Shown in pieces: positions 44,404-52,302 of a DNA stretch of 63,868 bases. The notes under the pieces were generated by a model. It had not been told where the DNA came from. It did no database searches and worked only from the letters and a program-made list of their open reading frames with translations. The translations under genes were made by a program, and so were the position numbers. The DNA comes from Gemmatimonadaceae bacterium. Its GTDB lineage: Bacteria > Gemmatimonadota > Gemmatimonadetes > Gemmatimonadales > Gemmatimonadaceae. The DNA lies in assembly GCA_014379205.1 (NCBI GenBank), contig JACMME010000194.1:1-63868 (forward strand), given 5' to 3'. Every line of letters starts with the position of its first letter. Position 1 is the stretch's first letter.

Positions 44404-45438
44404 CTACATCCTTATCCCGCTACCCGGTGGCGCCACTCTCGCCAGGACTTCGTCGATTACACGCTCGGCGCCAATTCCCTCAGCGTCGGCCGCAAAGTTC
44501 GGCAAAACGCGGTGCCGCAAAACGGGTTGCGCTACGCGCCGGATGTCATCGGGCGACACGGCGAAACGGCCGTGCAAAAGTGCGTGTGCCTTGGCGCCCA
44601 GTATGAGCGCCTGGCCTGCGCGGGGTCCCGCACCCCAGCGAACATAGCGTTTGACCAAGTCAGGTGCTTCGGGAGCTTCGGGCCGCGTCGCGCGAACAAG
44701 CGCGGCCGCATACCGCAGCGCCGGCTCCGCCGCGGGAATCTCACGTGTGAGACGCTGCAGCCCAAGCGCCTCTTCAGCATCGATTACAGGATCAAGCTCG
44801 AAGTCAGCCACGCCAGTCGTCGTGCGGAGTATGGCGATTTCCTCATCTTCGCTCGGATAGCCGATGCGTATGTCGAAGAGAAAGCGGTCGAGCTGCGCTT
44901 CCGGAAGTGGATACGTTCCTTCCTGCTCGATTGGGTTCTGCGTTGCCAGAACGAAAAAGGGCTCGGGGAGTCGCATCGTCTCTCCGGCCGCGGTGACGCG
45001 ATGCTCCTGCATCGCCTCCAGAAGAGCCGCCTGTGTGCGCGGAGGCGTACGATTTATCTCGTCGGCCAGCACGATGTTGGCGAATACCGGACCGCGTACG
45101 AACCGGAAGGTGCGCGCACCCGTTGCGGAGTTCTCCTCCAGAATTTCGGTCCCCGTGATGTCGCTCGGCACGAGATCAGGGGTGAACTGGATGCGCCGGA
45201 ATTCGAGTCGCATCGCCTCGGCAAGCGAGCGGATCATGAGAGTCTTGGCCAGGCCCGGTACGCCGACCAGCAGCGCATGTCCTCCCGCCATCACGGCCAT
45301 GAGAATCTCTTCAATGACGCGGTCCTGTCCCACCACGCGTCGTGCTACTTCGGCCCGCAGCCGCGCCGCGGCGGCGATCAGCGAATCACGGCGGTCGGTC
45401 GCAGCGTCCGTTCCGCGTGGTGAAACCGACGCGCTCAC
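44404..45438 (-). CDS. MoxR-family AAA+ ATPase
   Basis: 344 aa from a GTG start (GTGA overlap with the upstream gene). The AAA+ core has Walker A GVPGLAKT (about 58-65), MoxR-specific IQFTPDLVPSDITG, Walker B VLADEINR, and the sensor region FFVLATQNPIEQEGTYPLPEAQLDRFLF. MoxR ATPases act as chaperones that mature or insert metal cofactors together with VWA/DUF58 proteins. It is separated from DUF58 by repeat pair G, so co-transcription depends on read-through of that structure. Confidence 0.93.
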   Translation of the reverse strand: MSASVSPRGTDAATDRRDSLIAAAARLRAEVARRVVGQDRVIEEILMAVMAGGHALLVGVPGLAKTLMIRSLAEAMRLEFRRIQFTPDLVPSDITGTEILEENSATGARTFRFVRGPVFANIVLADEINRTPPRTQAALLEAMQEHRVTAAGETMRLPEPFFVLATQNPIEQEGTYPLPEAQLDRFLFDIRIGYPSEDEEIAILRTTTGVADFELDPVIDAEEALGLQRLTREIPAAEPALRYAAALVRATRPEAPEAPDLVKRYVRWGAGPRAGQALILGAKAHALLHGRFAVSPDDIRRVAQPVLRHRVLPNFAADAEGIGAERVIDEVLARVAPPGSGIRM

Positions 45439-45761
45439 TTTACCGCGCGTCGACGACGGTGTGTGAGGAGAAAGATCGTGCCGTTGACTGCGCCAACCTC
45501 TGCAAGTGACCGGCTTTCACTGAGCACCTCAAAGCCGCGAAGCTTGATTACCCAGGCGTGCTCGTCTGCTCCAGGAACCAGCTCCTCTAACGCAGCGCTT
45601 TTCACAGACTGAACGGACGCGTCCGGTGACGCAGCTATCCGCACTACATCCCAGCGCTCCGGCACCTCTACCCTGATGTGTAGAGCCGCACCGTTCGCGT
45701 CACCCACACGAAGCACGTCTCGCGTAGTGCGAAGGCTCTGGACGAAAGGTATCGACGTCAT
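45435..45761 (-). CDS. Ubiquitin-like beta-grasp protein, MoxR operon
   Basis: 108 aa. Residues about 26-103 follow the ubiquitin pattern closely: strands around HIRVEVPERW and VVRIAA, a helix beginning SVQSVKSAALE (compare TIENVKAKI in ubiquitin), then WVIKLRGFEVL, SRSLAEVGAVNGTIFLL (compare GRTLSDYNI...TLHLVL) and a basic RRRR tail. There is no C-terminal Gly-Gly, so conjugation is unlikely unless processed. It overlaps moxR (GTGA) and the upstream small gene (ATGA). The homology is by pattern recognition only; EsaB/YukD-like ubiquitin-fold proteins are another possible relative. Confidence 0.65.
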   Translation of the reverse strand: MTSIPFVQSLRTTRDVLRVGDANGAALHIRVEVPERWDVVRIAASPDASVQSVKSAALEELVPGADEHAWVIKLRGFEVLSESRSLAEVGAVNGTIFLLTHRRRRAVK

Positions 45762-46042
45762 TCGGGCACCACTTCCAGTTTCACTGCCATTGGAGGAAGG
45801 GTCGAAAAAAAGCGAGCGATCTGCTGGTCGAAGAGATACGCGGAACCGCGCACCGCCGTCCCTCCCTCCACAGCAGCGACTCCAATGACAATCTCCTCTC
45901 CGCCCTGTCCTCGGAAGGTCACGAAATTCTCCCCTTCCTGATCGATGAACGCGGCATAAATGGGATTTCGACGCGAAAAAAACTTCTTGGCAGCGGCGAG
46001 AACCGAAGCAGGCGTTTGAGTTGTCGTGAATTCCTGTAACAC
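45758..46042 (-). CDS. Small conserved-looking protein upstream of the ubiquitin-like gene
   Basis: 94 aa from GTG 46042. The longer open frame to 46231 runs through repeat tract H and is rejected. It looks like a compact alpha/beta protein: a helix (PASVLAAAKKFFSR), then beta strands (YAAFIDQEGENFVTFRGQG and EEIVIGVAAVEGGTAVRGSAYLF), and ends VKLEVVPE. Not recognised. Translational coupling to the ubiquitin-like and MoxR genes suggests a joint role. The repeat arm begins 1 nt upstream of the start codon, so no normal Shine-Dalgarno is present and the start is uncertain. Confidence 0.55.
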   Translation of the reverse strand: MLQEFTTTQTPASVLAAAKKFFSRRNPIYAAFIDQEGENFVTFRGQGGEEIVIGVAAVEGGTAVRGSAYLFDQQIARFFSTLPPMAVKLEVVPE

Positions 46043-46043
46043 T

Positions 46044-46252
46044 GGGAATCGGGAATGGGGAGTGGGGAGTCGGCAGTAGGGAGTCTGGTCTGGGCCTGGT
46101 AACAGCGGAAATCTACCAGATGCGCATTGGGGTGGTAGCACTGAGCCGCTGCGCATTGGTCGAGAAAGCTCCAGGAACAGGGCTAAAGCGACATTGCATT
46201 CCCCATTCCCGATTCCCGATTCCCGATTCACTCATCACTCCCTACTCCATAC
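46044..46252. repeat. Heptamer-phased inverted pair H (GGGAATC / GATTCCC)
   Basis: The left arm (46044-46099) and right arm (46197-46252) are eight 7-nt units each. Adjacent units in the left arm differ by one substitution (GGGAATC, GGGAATG, GGGAGTG and so on). About 18 bases pair perfectly between arms. It fills most of the 222-bp gap between the M20 peptidase stop (46265) and the small gene start (46042). Confidence 0.88.
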
Positions 46253-46264
46253 TCTCCGCTCCAC

Positions 46265-47674
46265 TCACTTCGCCACTCGCGCTATTGCGCCGAAAATGAG
46301 TTTCGTCCCAAACTCGAGGGACTCGAGAGGAATGCGCTCGTCGTTTCCGTGCATGCGGTCTTCGTCGTCCTGATTGAGGGGAAAAGGCAGGAGACCATAC
46401 GATTGCATGCCCCACTGCCGAAGCCGGGCGCTGTCGGTTGCGCCGGTGCTCAGGTATGGGACGCACACCATGTTGGGATTCAGATCGCGCAAGCTTGCGG
46501 CGATCGCCTCGAACATCGGCGAGTCGAAAGCCGACGCTGGAGCGTCCACCAGTTCCCGCGATACAATCTCGAAAGCCACCATCGAATCCTTTACCGCGCG
46601 CTCTAGCCGCTTGACCACGCTGTCCAGAGACTCGCCCGGGAGCGTGCGAATGTTGAGCGTCGCCGACGCCTCCGTGGGAATGACGTTGTGCCGAATGCCA
46701 CCACCGGTCATGACGGCGGAGATTCCGTTGCGGAGGACGGCGTCGAATACGGGGGTTGCGGCAAGGACTCGCGCACCGCGCTTGACTCGCCCCGTGTCGA
46801 GCGATGCTACGTCAGCCATCGCGCGACGCTCCTTCGCATCCGGCCAGACTTTGCTCAGCTCCGCGAAAAACTTTCGCGTCGTAGCCTTGACGCGTACTGG
46901 CTCACGGTGCGTGGCGATAGCCGACAGCGCTCGACCGAGACGAAGTATCGCGTTGCCAGCGAGCGGCACGGAGGCGTGACCTCCGGGTCCACGCGCGACA
47001 ACCTTGACGACGTGCGACACCTTTTCCGTGTTTTGTACGGCGACGTACAGCGGCTTCCCGCGCACGATTCGGGTGCGTCCCCCTTCATTCAGGGCGAATT
47101 CGGCGCGAATCAGCTCCGAATGATTGGCTATCAGCCAACCCATTCCCCACTCGCCCCCCGCTTCCTCGTCCGAATTCGCCACGAAAACCACGTCCCGTGC
47201 GAGCGAGCCTCCCTTGTCGATGATGCTGCGCTTGAGCAGCAGCATGGTCTCGAGATTTGCCGCGAGCATCCCCTTGTCGTCTATCGCCCCGCGGCCGTAC
47301 AGCAGACCGTCCCTTATTTCCGCGGCGAATGGATCGACTGACCACTTATCGCGCTCGACCCCTACGACATCCATGTGAGCCATCAAGAGCACCGGCTTCT
47401 TTTCTCCTGTCCCCTTGATCCGAGCCACAAACGCGGCGCGTCCAGATGCCGGCTCAAAAAGGTGTGTTTCGATGCCTGCGCTCTTGAGCGTGCTATCGAG
47501 ATACCGCGCGACACCGATCTCGTTACCGGGCGGATTGACCGTGTTGATTCTGATCAGCTTCTGAAGGTGCTCCAGGGTCTCGGTACGCGCCGCAGCCCAA
47601 TCGGGTTCCTGGGCGTTAGCCGGCATGCTTGGTATGACGACTGTCATTAGTAGGAGGGCGTCTAGGAATTTCAT
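46265..47674 (-). CDS. M20-family metallopeptidase (secreted)
   Basis: 469 aa with a signal peptide (about 1-21, ending ANA). Zinc-site motifs of the M20 family are present: LLMAHMDVVGV (His/Asp), YGRGAIDDKGMLA (bridging Asp), VANSDEEAGGEWG (Glu-Glu) and a C-terminal His in MHGNDERI. It should cleave dipeptides or acylated amino acids in the periplasm. Its start overlaps the stop of the upstream Ser/Thr kinase (ATGA), so the two are co-expressed. Confidence 0.9.
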   Translation of the reverse strand: MKFLDALLLMTVVIPSMPANAQEPDWAAARTETLEHLQKLIRINTVNPPGNEIGVARYLDSTLKSAGIETHLFEPASGRAAFVARIKGTGEKKPVLLMAHMDVVGVERDKWSVDPFAAEIRDGLLYGRGAIDDKGMLAANLETMLLLKRSIIDKGGSLARDVVFVANSDEEAGGEWGMGWLIANHSELIRAEFALNEGGRTRIVRGKPLYVAVQNTEKVSHVVKVVARGPGGHASVPLAGNAILRLGRALSAIATHREPVRVKATTRKFFAELSKVWPDAKERRAMADVASLDTGRVKRGARVLAATPVFDAVLRNGISAVMTGGGIRHNVIPTEASATLNIRTLPGESLDSVVKRLERAVKDSMVAFEIVSRELVDAPASAFDSPMFEAIAASLRDLNPNMVCVPYLSTGATDSARLRQWGMQSYGLLPFPLNQDDEDRMHGNDERIPLESLEFGTKLIFGAIARVAK

Positions 47675-49305
47675 GCGCGTGGAGAGAGCGCCTCGAGGCC
47701 GCTCTGAACAAGAGGATTGGAGTCAATCGCCGGATCTCGATTCGCATCCCACCATTGCATCGCCTGCTCCTGGCTCCACGTCGCAACATCGAGCGCAGCG
47801 AGGGAGCGACCCAACTCCGCCGCGCTGCGCGGCCGATCGGCTGGCTTTTTCGCTAGACAGTCCAGGACCAGTTGTTCGAGCGCGAGGGGTATGTGGATAC
47901 CCGACCTTTGCGATGGCGGCTCCGGCTCGTCCATCATGTGCTTCGCAATCACCTGAAAACCGTACTCTGCCTCGAAGACCAATTGGCCCGTGAGCAGATA
48001 GTACGCGACGCAACCCAGTGCGTATATGTCCGCCCGTCCATCGACCGCTTCGCCGAGCGCCATCTCGGGCGCCATGTAGGAGGGAGTACCCGGTGTCAGG
48101 CCGGCTTCGGTTCCCAGCGACGACACGCTTGTGGCACTCGCCGGCTTCACAAGCCCAAAGTCAAGCACCTTGACGAAATCCTGCTCGAGACCTAGCCGTC
48201 CAACGTGGATGTTCGCGGGTTTGATGTCCCTGTGAACCATTCCGGCCACGTGTGCCTCTTCCAGCGATTCGCACACCTGTTTCAGGATGTGAATAACTCT
48301 GCTGGGACCAACCGGACCGTGACGTTGAACCAGGGACTCGAGATCCAAACCGTCCAGCAGCTCCATCACGAAATACAGCGTCTGGTCTTCCGTAACCCCA
48401 AAATCGTACAGCTCCACTGTATGCGGCGACCTCAGGTTCGCGGCTACCTCGGCTTCCCGCCGGAATCGCCTGACCGCGAGCTTGGCCACCTCGCCGTTCG
48501 GTCCGGCAAACGCCTCTGACCGGATCAGCTTTATCGCAGCCGGACGCGCCAGCATGCGGTGAGTTGCCTTGTATACCTCGCCCATACCACCACGCCCCAA
48601 CAACTCTCCCACCTGGTAGCTTCCCATTTCCCGGGCCTTGGTAACCTGCTGCCCCAGCCGCGTTACAACATGTGAAATGACGGCGGCGACGCCCACGAGG
48701 AGATAGTCAGGATAGTGCATCAACAGCACGTTGCTCGCGGAGCCAAATTCCCAGTTTCCCGTCGCTTTGGCGATCAACATGGATACAGGATTCATGGATA
48801 CGGCGATAACTCCCGTGACCAGCATCTTCGCTGGGGCGGTGGGCACGATTGCGGCATACATCAGAACCACCGCCCCGATCCACGAAATCTCCGGCAGCAC
48901 ATCCACGGGCCGCGCTCCGGCGGTAAAGTGAAAGAGCAAACCCAGGTCGAGAGCCGTGAGTACGAGATAGACAAGCCCAAGATCGAGTACAAACGCGGGC
49001 TCCCTCCTGGTGCGCCGTGTGTACGCGAAAAGGGCCAGCGAGACGATGCCACCGGCCGCCGCGATCGCATCGGTCGCAGTCAGGGTGAGCCAATCGGAAT
49101 TACCGGAGATGATGGCTCGGTCCACAATATGGCCAAGCACCGTTCCGCTCACCCACAGCGCTGCGCCAACCAGCGCCATTATTCCCAACCTTCGAGACGC
49201 GTCCCGCAGGAGATCGGGCGGTATGACGCAGCGATCGCCGCGCGAGGTCGCGAGGTCCGCCGGAGTGCTGGGTGGGGGTGGTACGATTAACCTTCGTTTG
49301 TGCAT
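47671..49305 (-). CDS. Ser/Thr protein kinase with N-terminal multi-span membrane domain
   Basis: 544 aa. About six transmembrane helices (about 37-215) come first, followed by a C-terminal Hanks-type kinase (about 230-500) with LLGRGGMGEVYKA, AIKLI lysine, HRDIKPAN, DFG, and GTPSYMAPE. This order (membrane part, then kinase) reverses the usual bacterial layout of N-terminal kinase and C-terminal sensor, and suggests sensing of a membrane or small-molecule signal. It overlaps the M20 peptidase gene by 4 bp. Confidence 0.9.
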   Translation of the reverse strand: MHKRRLIVPPPPSTPADLATSRGDRCVIPPDLLRDASRRLGIMALVGAALWVSGTVLGHIVDRAIISGNSDWLTLTATDAIAAAGGIVSLALFAYTRRTRREPAFVLDLGLVYLVLTALDLGLLFHFTAGARPVDVLPEISWIGAVVLMYAAIVPTAPAKMLVTGVIAVSMNPVSMLIAKATGNWEFGSASNVLLMHYPDYLLVGVAAVISHVVTRLGQQVTKAREMGSYQVGELLGRGGMGEVYKATHRMLARPAAIKLIRSEAFAGPNGEVAKLAVRRFRREAEVAANLRSPHTVELYDFGVTEDQTLYFVMELLDGLDLESLVQRHGPVGPSRVIHILKQVCESLEEAHVAGMVHRDIKPANIHVGRLGLEQDFVKVLDFGLVKPASATSVSSLGTEAGLTPGTPSYMAPEMALGEAVDGRADIYALGCVAYYLLTGQLVFEAEYGFQVIAKHMMDEPEPPSQRSGIHIPLALEQLVLDCLAKKPADRPRSAAELGRSLAALDVATWSQEQAMQWWDANRDPAIDSNPLVQSGLEALSPRA

Positions 49306-49377
49306 GCGGTAAGCGTCGAGTGAGAAGCGGAAGTTAGCGGATCTGCGAGCATACGCTTACCTGCTGCGCGATCCTTC

Positions 49378-50709
49378 CTATTCGTCCGCGCTTTCGCCGC
49401 GGCCAGCTCCTCGAGAAGTAACCTCGAGGTAGGCCACGACTTCTGTGGCACCTGAATGTGAAGCCCACCCAGCTGGCGTGCTGTGATAGATCGCGTCCGG
49501 TATCGTTAAATCGGCGCCGCGCTCGACAAGGAACTTCACCATCGCGAGGTCGCCTTTCTGCGACGCGAGGTGCAGCGCGGTCACGCCCTTCCCATGCGTC
49601 ATTCCACCGAAGGTTGCGCGACTGTTGACGTCAGCGCCATGCTCCAGGAGCCACTTTGCCGCGCGCACGCGACCATTGGCCGCTGCCCACGCCAACGCGG
49701 TGCCTCGATACGGGTCGGCGGAAATGTTCGCCCCCCGCGTCACCAGGGACGGCATAATCTCTATTCGATCACTTTTCGCCGCCCAAACCAGCGCCTCGTC
49801 GAGCACCTCTTGCGGGTTACTCGAAGGCGTCCAGAATGGGAAGCCGCTATGTGGTCGGTAGAAGCGGCGCGCGCTACTCGCGGATGCCGTAAGCTGCCCA
49901 TCCGGCGTGAAGCATTCCTGCACGAGATCTTCGCGCCCGAGGCCGGCGGCGACCCGCAGATTGCGCGGCAAGACACCCGAGCGAGCCAGGAGCTCCGACG
50001 ACTCACGGTGTCCCCAGAACAGAGCGACGGCGAGCGGCGTGCCGCCGGCGCCGTGTGCCTCCGCTTCGGCGCGTGCTCCGGCCTCGAGAAGCAGCGCCAC
50101 CATGTCCGGGTCATTGCGGTAGCCCGCTTGATGCAGAGGCGTCCAGCCGCGGTCGTTCGCCTGATTGGGATCGGCGCCCGCGTCCAGAAGCAGCCGCACA
50201 GCATCGAGCCGCCGCGCGTCCGGCTCTTTTGAGACCGATTTGTGCTGAGCGATGGGCGCGGAGCACGCAACCAGGCTGCAAGCGAGATTCAGCAATGTGT
50301 TTCCGTTTGTGCCGCGAGCGCGCAGTAGCTCCGGGCTGTCGCCCAGAATCGAGCGGACGCGGAGCCAGTCGCCCACCTTGCCCGCCTCCATCAATTGCAC
50401 GAACGGCTCGTCCAGTTCGCCGGCGCCGAGCTGCTCAACATGCTCGGCGAAATGCGCCCAGCTCGCGAACCCGTGCTGGCGAGCGTACACAATCCGCGCG
50501 TCAGCCAGTGTGAATTGCCGAGATGACGCCGCCAGTACGATCGAATCATTCGTGCTGTCAGCGTAAGCGGGGTGCCATGAACGCACCTGCTCGATGGTAC
50601 TTGGCGCACCATCTGGAAGAACCTCCAGAAGTCCGTGCGCCCTGTCGTCGTAGTACCGCAGTCCGCGCTCGATGAGGTAGGTGTGCTGTTGGCCGGGCAT
50701 TGTACTCAC
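49378..50709 (-). CDS. Ankyrin-repeat protein
   Basis: 443 aa, no signal peptide or membrane helix. At least five ankyrin repeats are visible: DAVRLLLDAGADPNQANDRG followed by WTPLHQAGYRNDPDMVALLLEAGA (about 170-225), then GGTPLAVALFWG, TALAWAAANGRVRAAKWLLEHGADV, and VTALHLASQKGDLAMVKFLVERGADL. The N-terminal 100 residues are not ankyrin-like. It is probably a cytosolic protein-interaction module. Its start faces the glgC promoter region. Confidence 0.85.
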   Translation of the reverse strand: MSTMPGQQHTYLIERGLRYYDDRAHGLLEVLPDGAPSTIEQVRSWHPAYADSTNDSIVLAASSRQFTLADARIVYARQHGFASWAHFAEHVEQLGAGELDEPFVQLMEAGKVGDWLRVRSILGDSPELLRARGTNGNTLLNLACSLVACSAPIAQHKSVSKEPDARRLDAVRLLLDAGADPNQANDRGWTPLHQAGYRNDPDMVALLLEAGARAEAEAHGAGGTPLAVALFWGHRESSELLARSGVLPRNLRVAAGLGREDLVQECFTPDGQLTASASSARRFYRPHSGFPFWTPSSNPQEVLDEALVWAAKSDRIEIMPSLVTRGANISADPYRGTALAWAAANGRVRAAKWLLEHGADVNSRATFGGMTHGKGVTALHLASQKGDLAMVKFLVERGADLTIPDAIYHSTPAGWASHSGATEVVAYLEVTSRGAGRGESADE

Positions 50710-50725
50710 GGCGTGGCTCTACGAG

Positions 50726-50757
50726 TCATGATAACCATTGTTTCGGATCATGATAAC
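50726..50757. promoter_or_regulatory. Direct repeat TCATGATAAC x2, 22 bp apart
   Basis: Two perfect copies of TCATGATAAC (50726-50735 and 50748-50757), in phase on the helix, lie 17-48 bp upstream of the ankyrin gene start and about 210 bp upstream of glgC. They could be operator half-sites for a regulator of either gene. Nothing else was recognised in the 260-bp gap. Confidence 0.4.
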
Positions 50758-50969
50758 ACAGGCAAGAGGAGCCCGTTAACCTTGTGAACTGATCCGGGCC
50801 ACTCGCAAACGGCTAAGCCCGAAACAGTTGGTGAAGAACGATTAGCGCCAACTTCAGTGTTAGCTTCTGGCTTCGGCAATCTCTGCAAGGTATGCTCTGT
50901 CCGACGCGTTGATGGTCAGCCGTCTGTGCTGGCCTGGCAGCTCGTCCCGGCTCAGTTCGAGAACCGTAA

Positions 50970-52238
50970 ATGAACAAGGTACTCGCAGTCATTCTGGGTG
51001 GCGGTGCCGGCACGCGTCTTTTCCCGCTGACGCATCCTCGGGCCAAGCCCGCAGTCCCCCTTGCGGGAAAATACCGCCTGGTTGACGTCCCCATCTCCAA
51101 CTGCATCAACTCGGGATTCGATCGAATCTTCGTCGTTACCCAATTCAACTCTGCAAGTCTCAACAACCACATCGCGCGCTCGTACGTCTTCGACAGATTC
51201 CGCGGTGGGTTTGTCACCGTACTCGCTGCGGAACAAACACCGCTTTCCGAGAAGTGGTACCAGGGGACCGCGGATGCCGTGCGCCGGACGATGCCGCACA
51301 TCGGGAGTTATTCCCATGAGCAGGTAATCATTCTCTCAGGCGATCAGCTGTATACGATGGATTACTGCCTGATGCTCGATCACCACAGGCGAAACGGCGC
51401 CGAGATCACTATTGCCGCGACACCTGTCACGGCGGACGACGCGCCCGGGTTCGGAATCCTCAAGACTGACAGCGATCAGCGCATCACCGAGTTCTACGAG
51501 AAGCCTCGCCGGCACGAGCTGCATGGAAAGGACAGTCCGGTCGCACCGGAGCTAGCCGCGGCGGGGCGAGTGTATCTGGCGTCCATGGGCATCTACATCT
51601 TCGAGGCCGAAGTTCTGCGCGAGGCGCTCGATGCGCATCAGGACGACCACGATTTCGGCAAGGCCCTCATTCCCCGCGCCATCCATGAGCGCCGCGTGTA
51701 CTCGTATCCCTTTCCCGGATACTGGAATGACATTGGAACCGTGCGCTCGTTTTTCGAGACCAACATCATGCTGGCCCAGCCGGCTCCCCAGTTCAACATC
51801 TATGATGCGAACTTCCCCCTGTATACGAACGCCCTGCTACTGCCACCGGCGAAAGTCAGCCGCTCGCTGCTGGAGAACACCCTCGTCGGCGAGGGTAGCG
51901 TGATAGTGGATAGCCACATCTCCAACTCCGTAGTTGGTATTCGCTCCTTCATCGACCGCGGCACGCGGATCAACAGAGCGGTGCTGCTGGGATCGGATTA
52001 CTACCGGTGGGCGGACGCGCAGGCCCGCGGGGACGTAGGCGGGCCCGCATTTCCTGGCATTGGAGCGGATACGCGAGTCGAAAACGCCATCGTCGACAAG
52101 AACGCGTCCATAGGGAATGGCTGCATAATCGCCAACGAGGCTGGGATTCAGGAGGGCGAAGGACCCGGCTTCTACATCCGCGACGGCATCGTCATCATCA
52201 TCAAGAACGCCGAGATTCCCGATGGCACGGTGATCTGA
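50970..52238 (+). CDS. glgC: Glucose-1-phosphate adenylyltransferase
   Basis: 422 aa, the usual length. The nucleotidyltransferase domain has GGGAGTRLFPLT, the RAKPAVPLAGKYRLVDVPIS segment and the active-site Asp in ILSGDQLYTMD. Glucose-1-P binding shows around FYEKPRR, and a left-handed beta-helix C-terminus follows. It makes ADP-glucose for glycogen synthesis. It is followed by glgA 64 bp downstream on the same strand, forming a glycogen synthesis pair. Confidence 0.95.
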   Translation: MNKVLAVILGGGAGTRLFPLTHPRAKPAVPLAGKYRLVDVPISNCINSGFDRIFVVTQFNSASLNNHIARSYVFDRFRGGFVTVLAAEQTPLSEKWYQGTADAVRRTMPHIGSYSHEQVIILSGDQLYTMDYCLMLDHHRRNGAEITIAATPVTADDAPGFGILKTDSDQRITEFYEKPRRHELHGKDSPVAPELAAAGRVYLASMGIYIFEAEVLREALDAHQDDHDFGKALIPRAIHERRVYSYPFPGYWNDIGTVRSFFETNIMLAQPAPQFNIYDANFPLYTNALLLPPAKVSRSLLENTLVGEGSVIVDSHISNSVVGIRSFIDRGTRINRAVLLGSDYYRWADAQARGDVGGPAFPGIGADTRVENAIVDKNASIGNGCIIANEAGIQEGEGPGFYIRDGIVIIIKNAEIPDGTVI

Positions 52239-52302
52239 GCTTGCGACATCAATTCGATGTTCGCCACGGTGCGTTGGCGGTGCTGTACGATTTGCAGAAG
52301 TC

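Noticed and set aside
46043-46231. N-terminal extension of the 94-aa gene
   Set aside because: The extension is repeat tract H and its spacer, with low-complexity translation.
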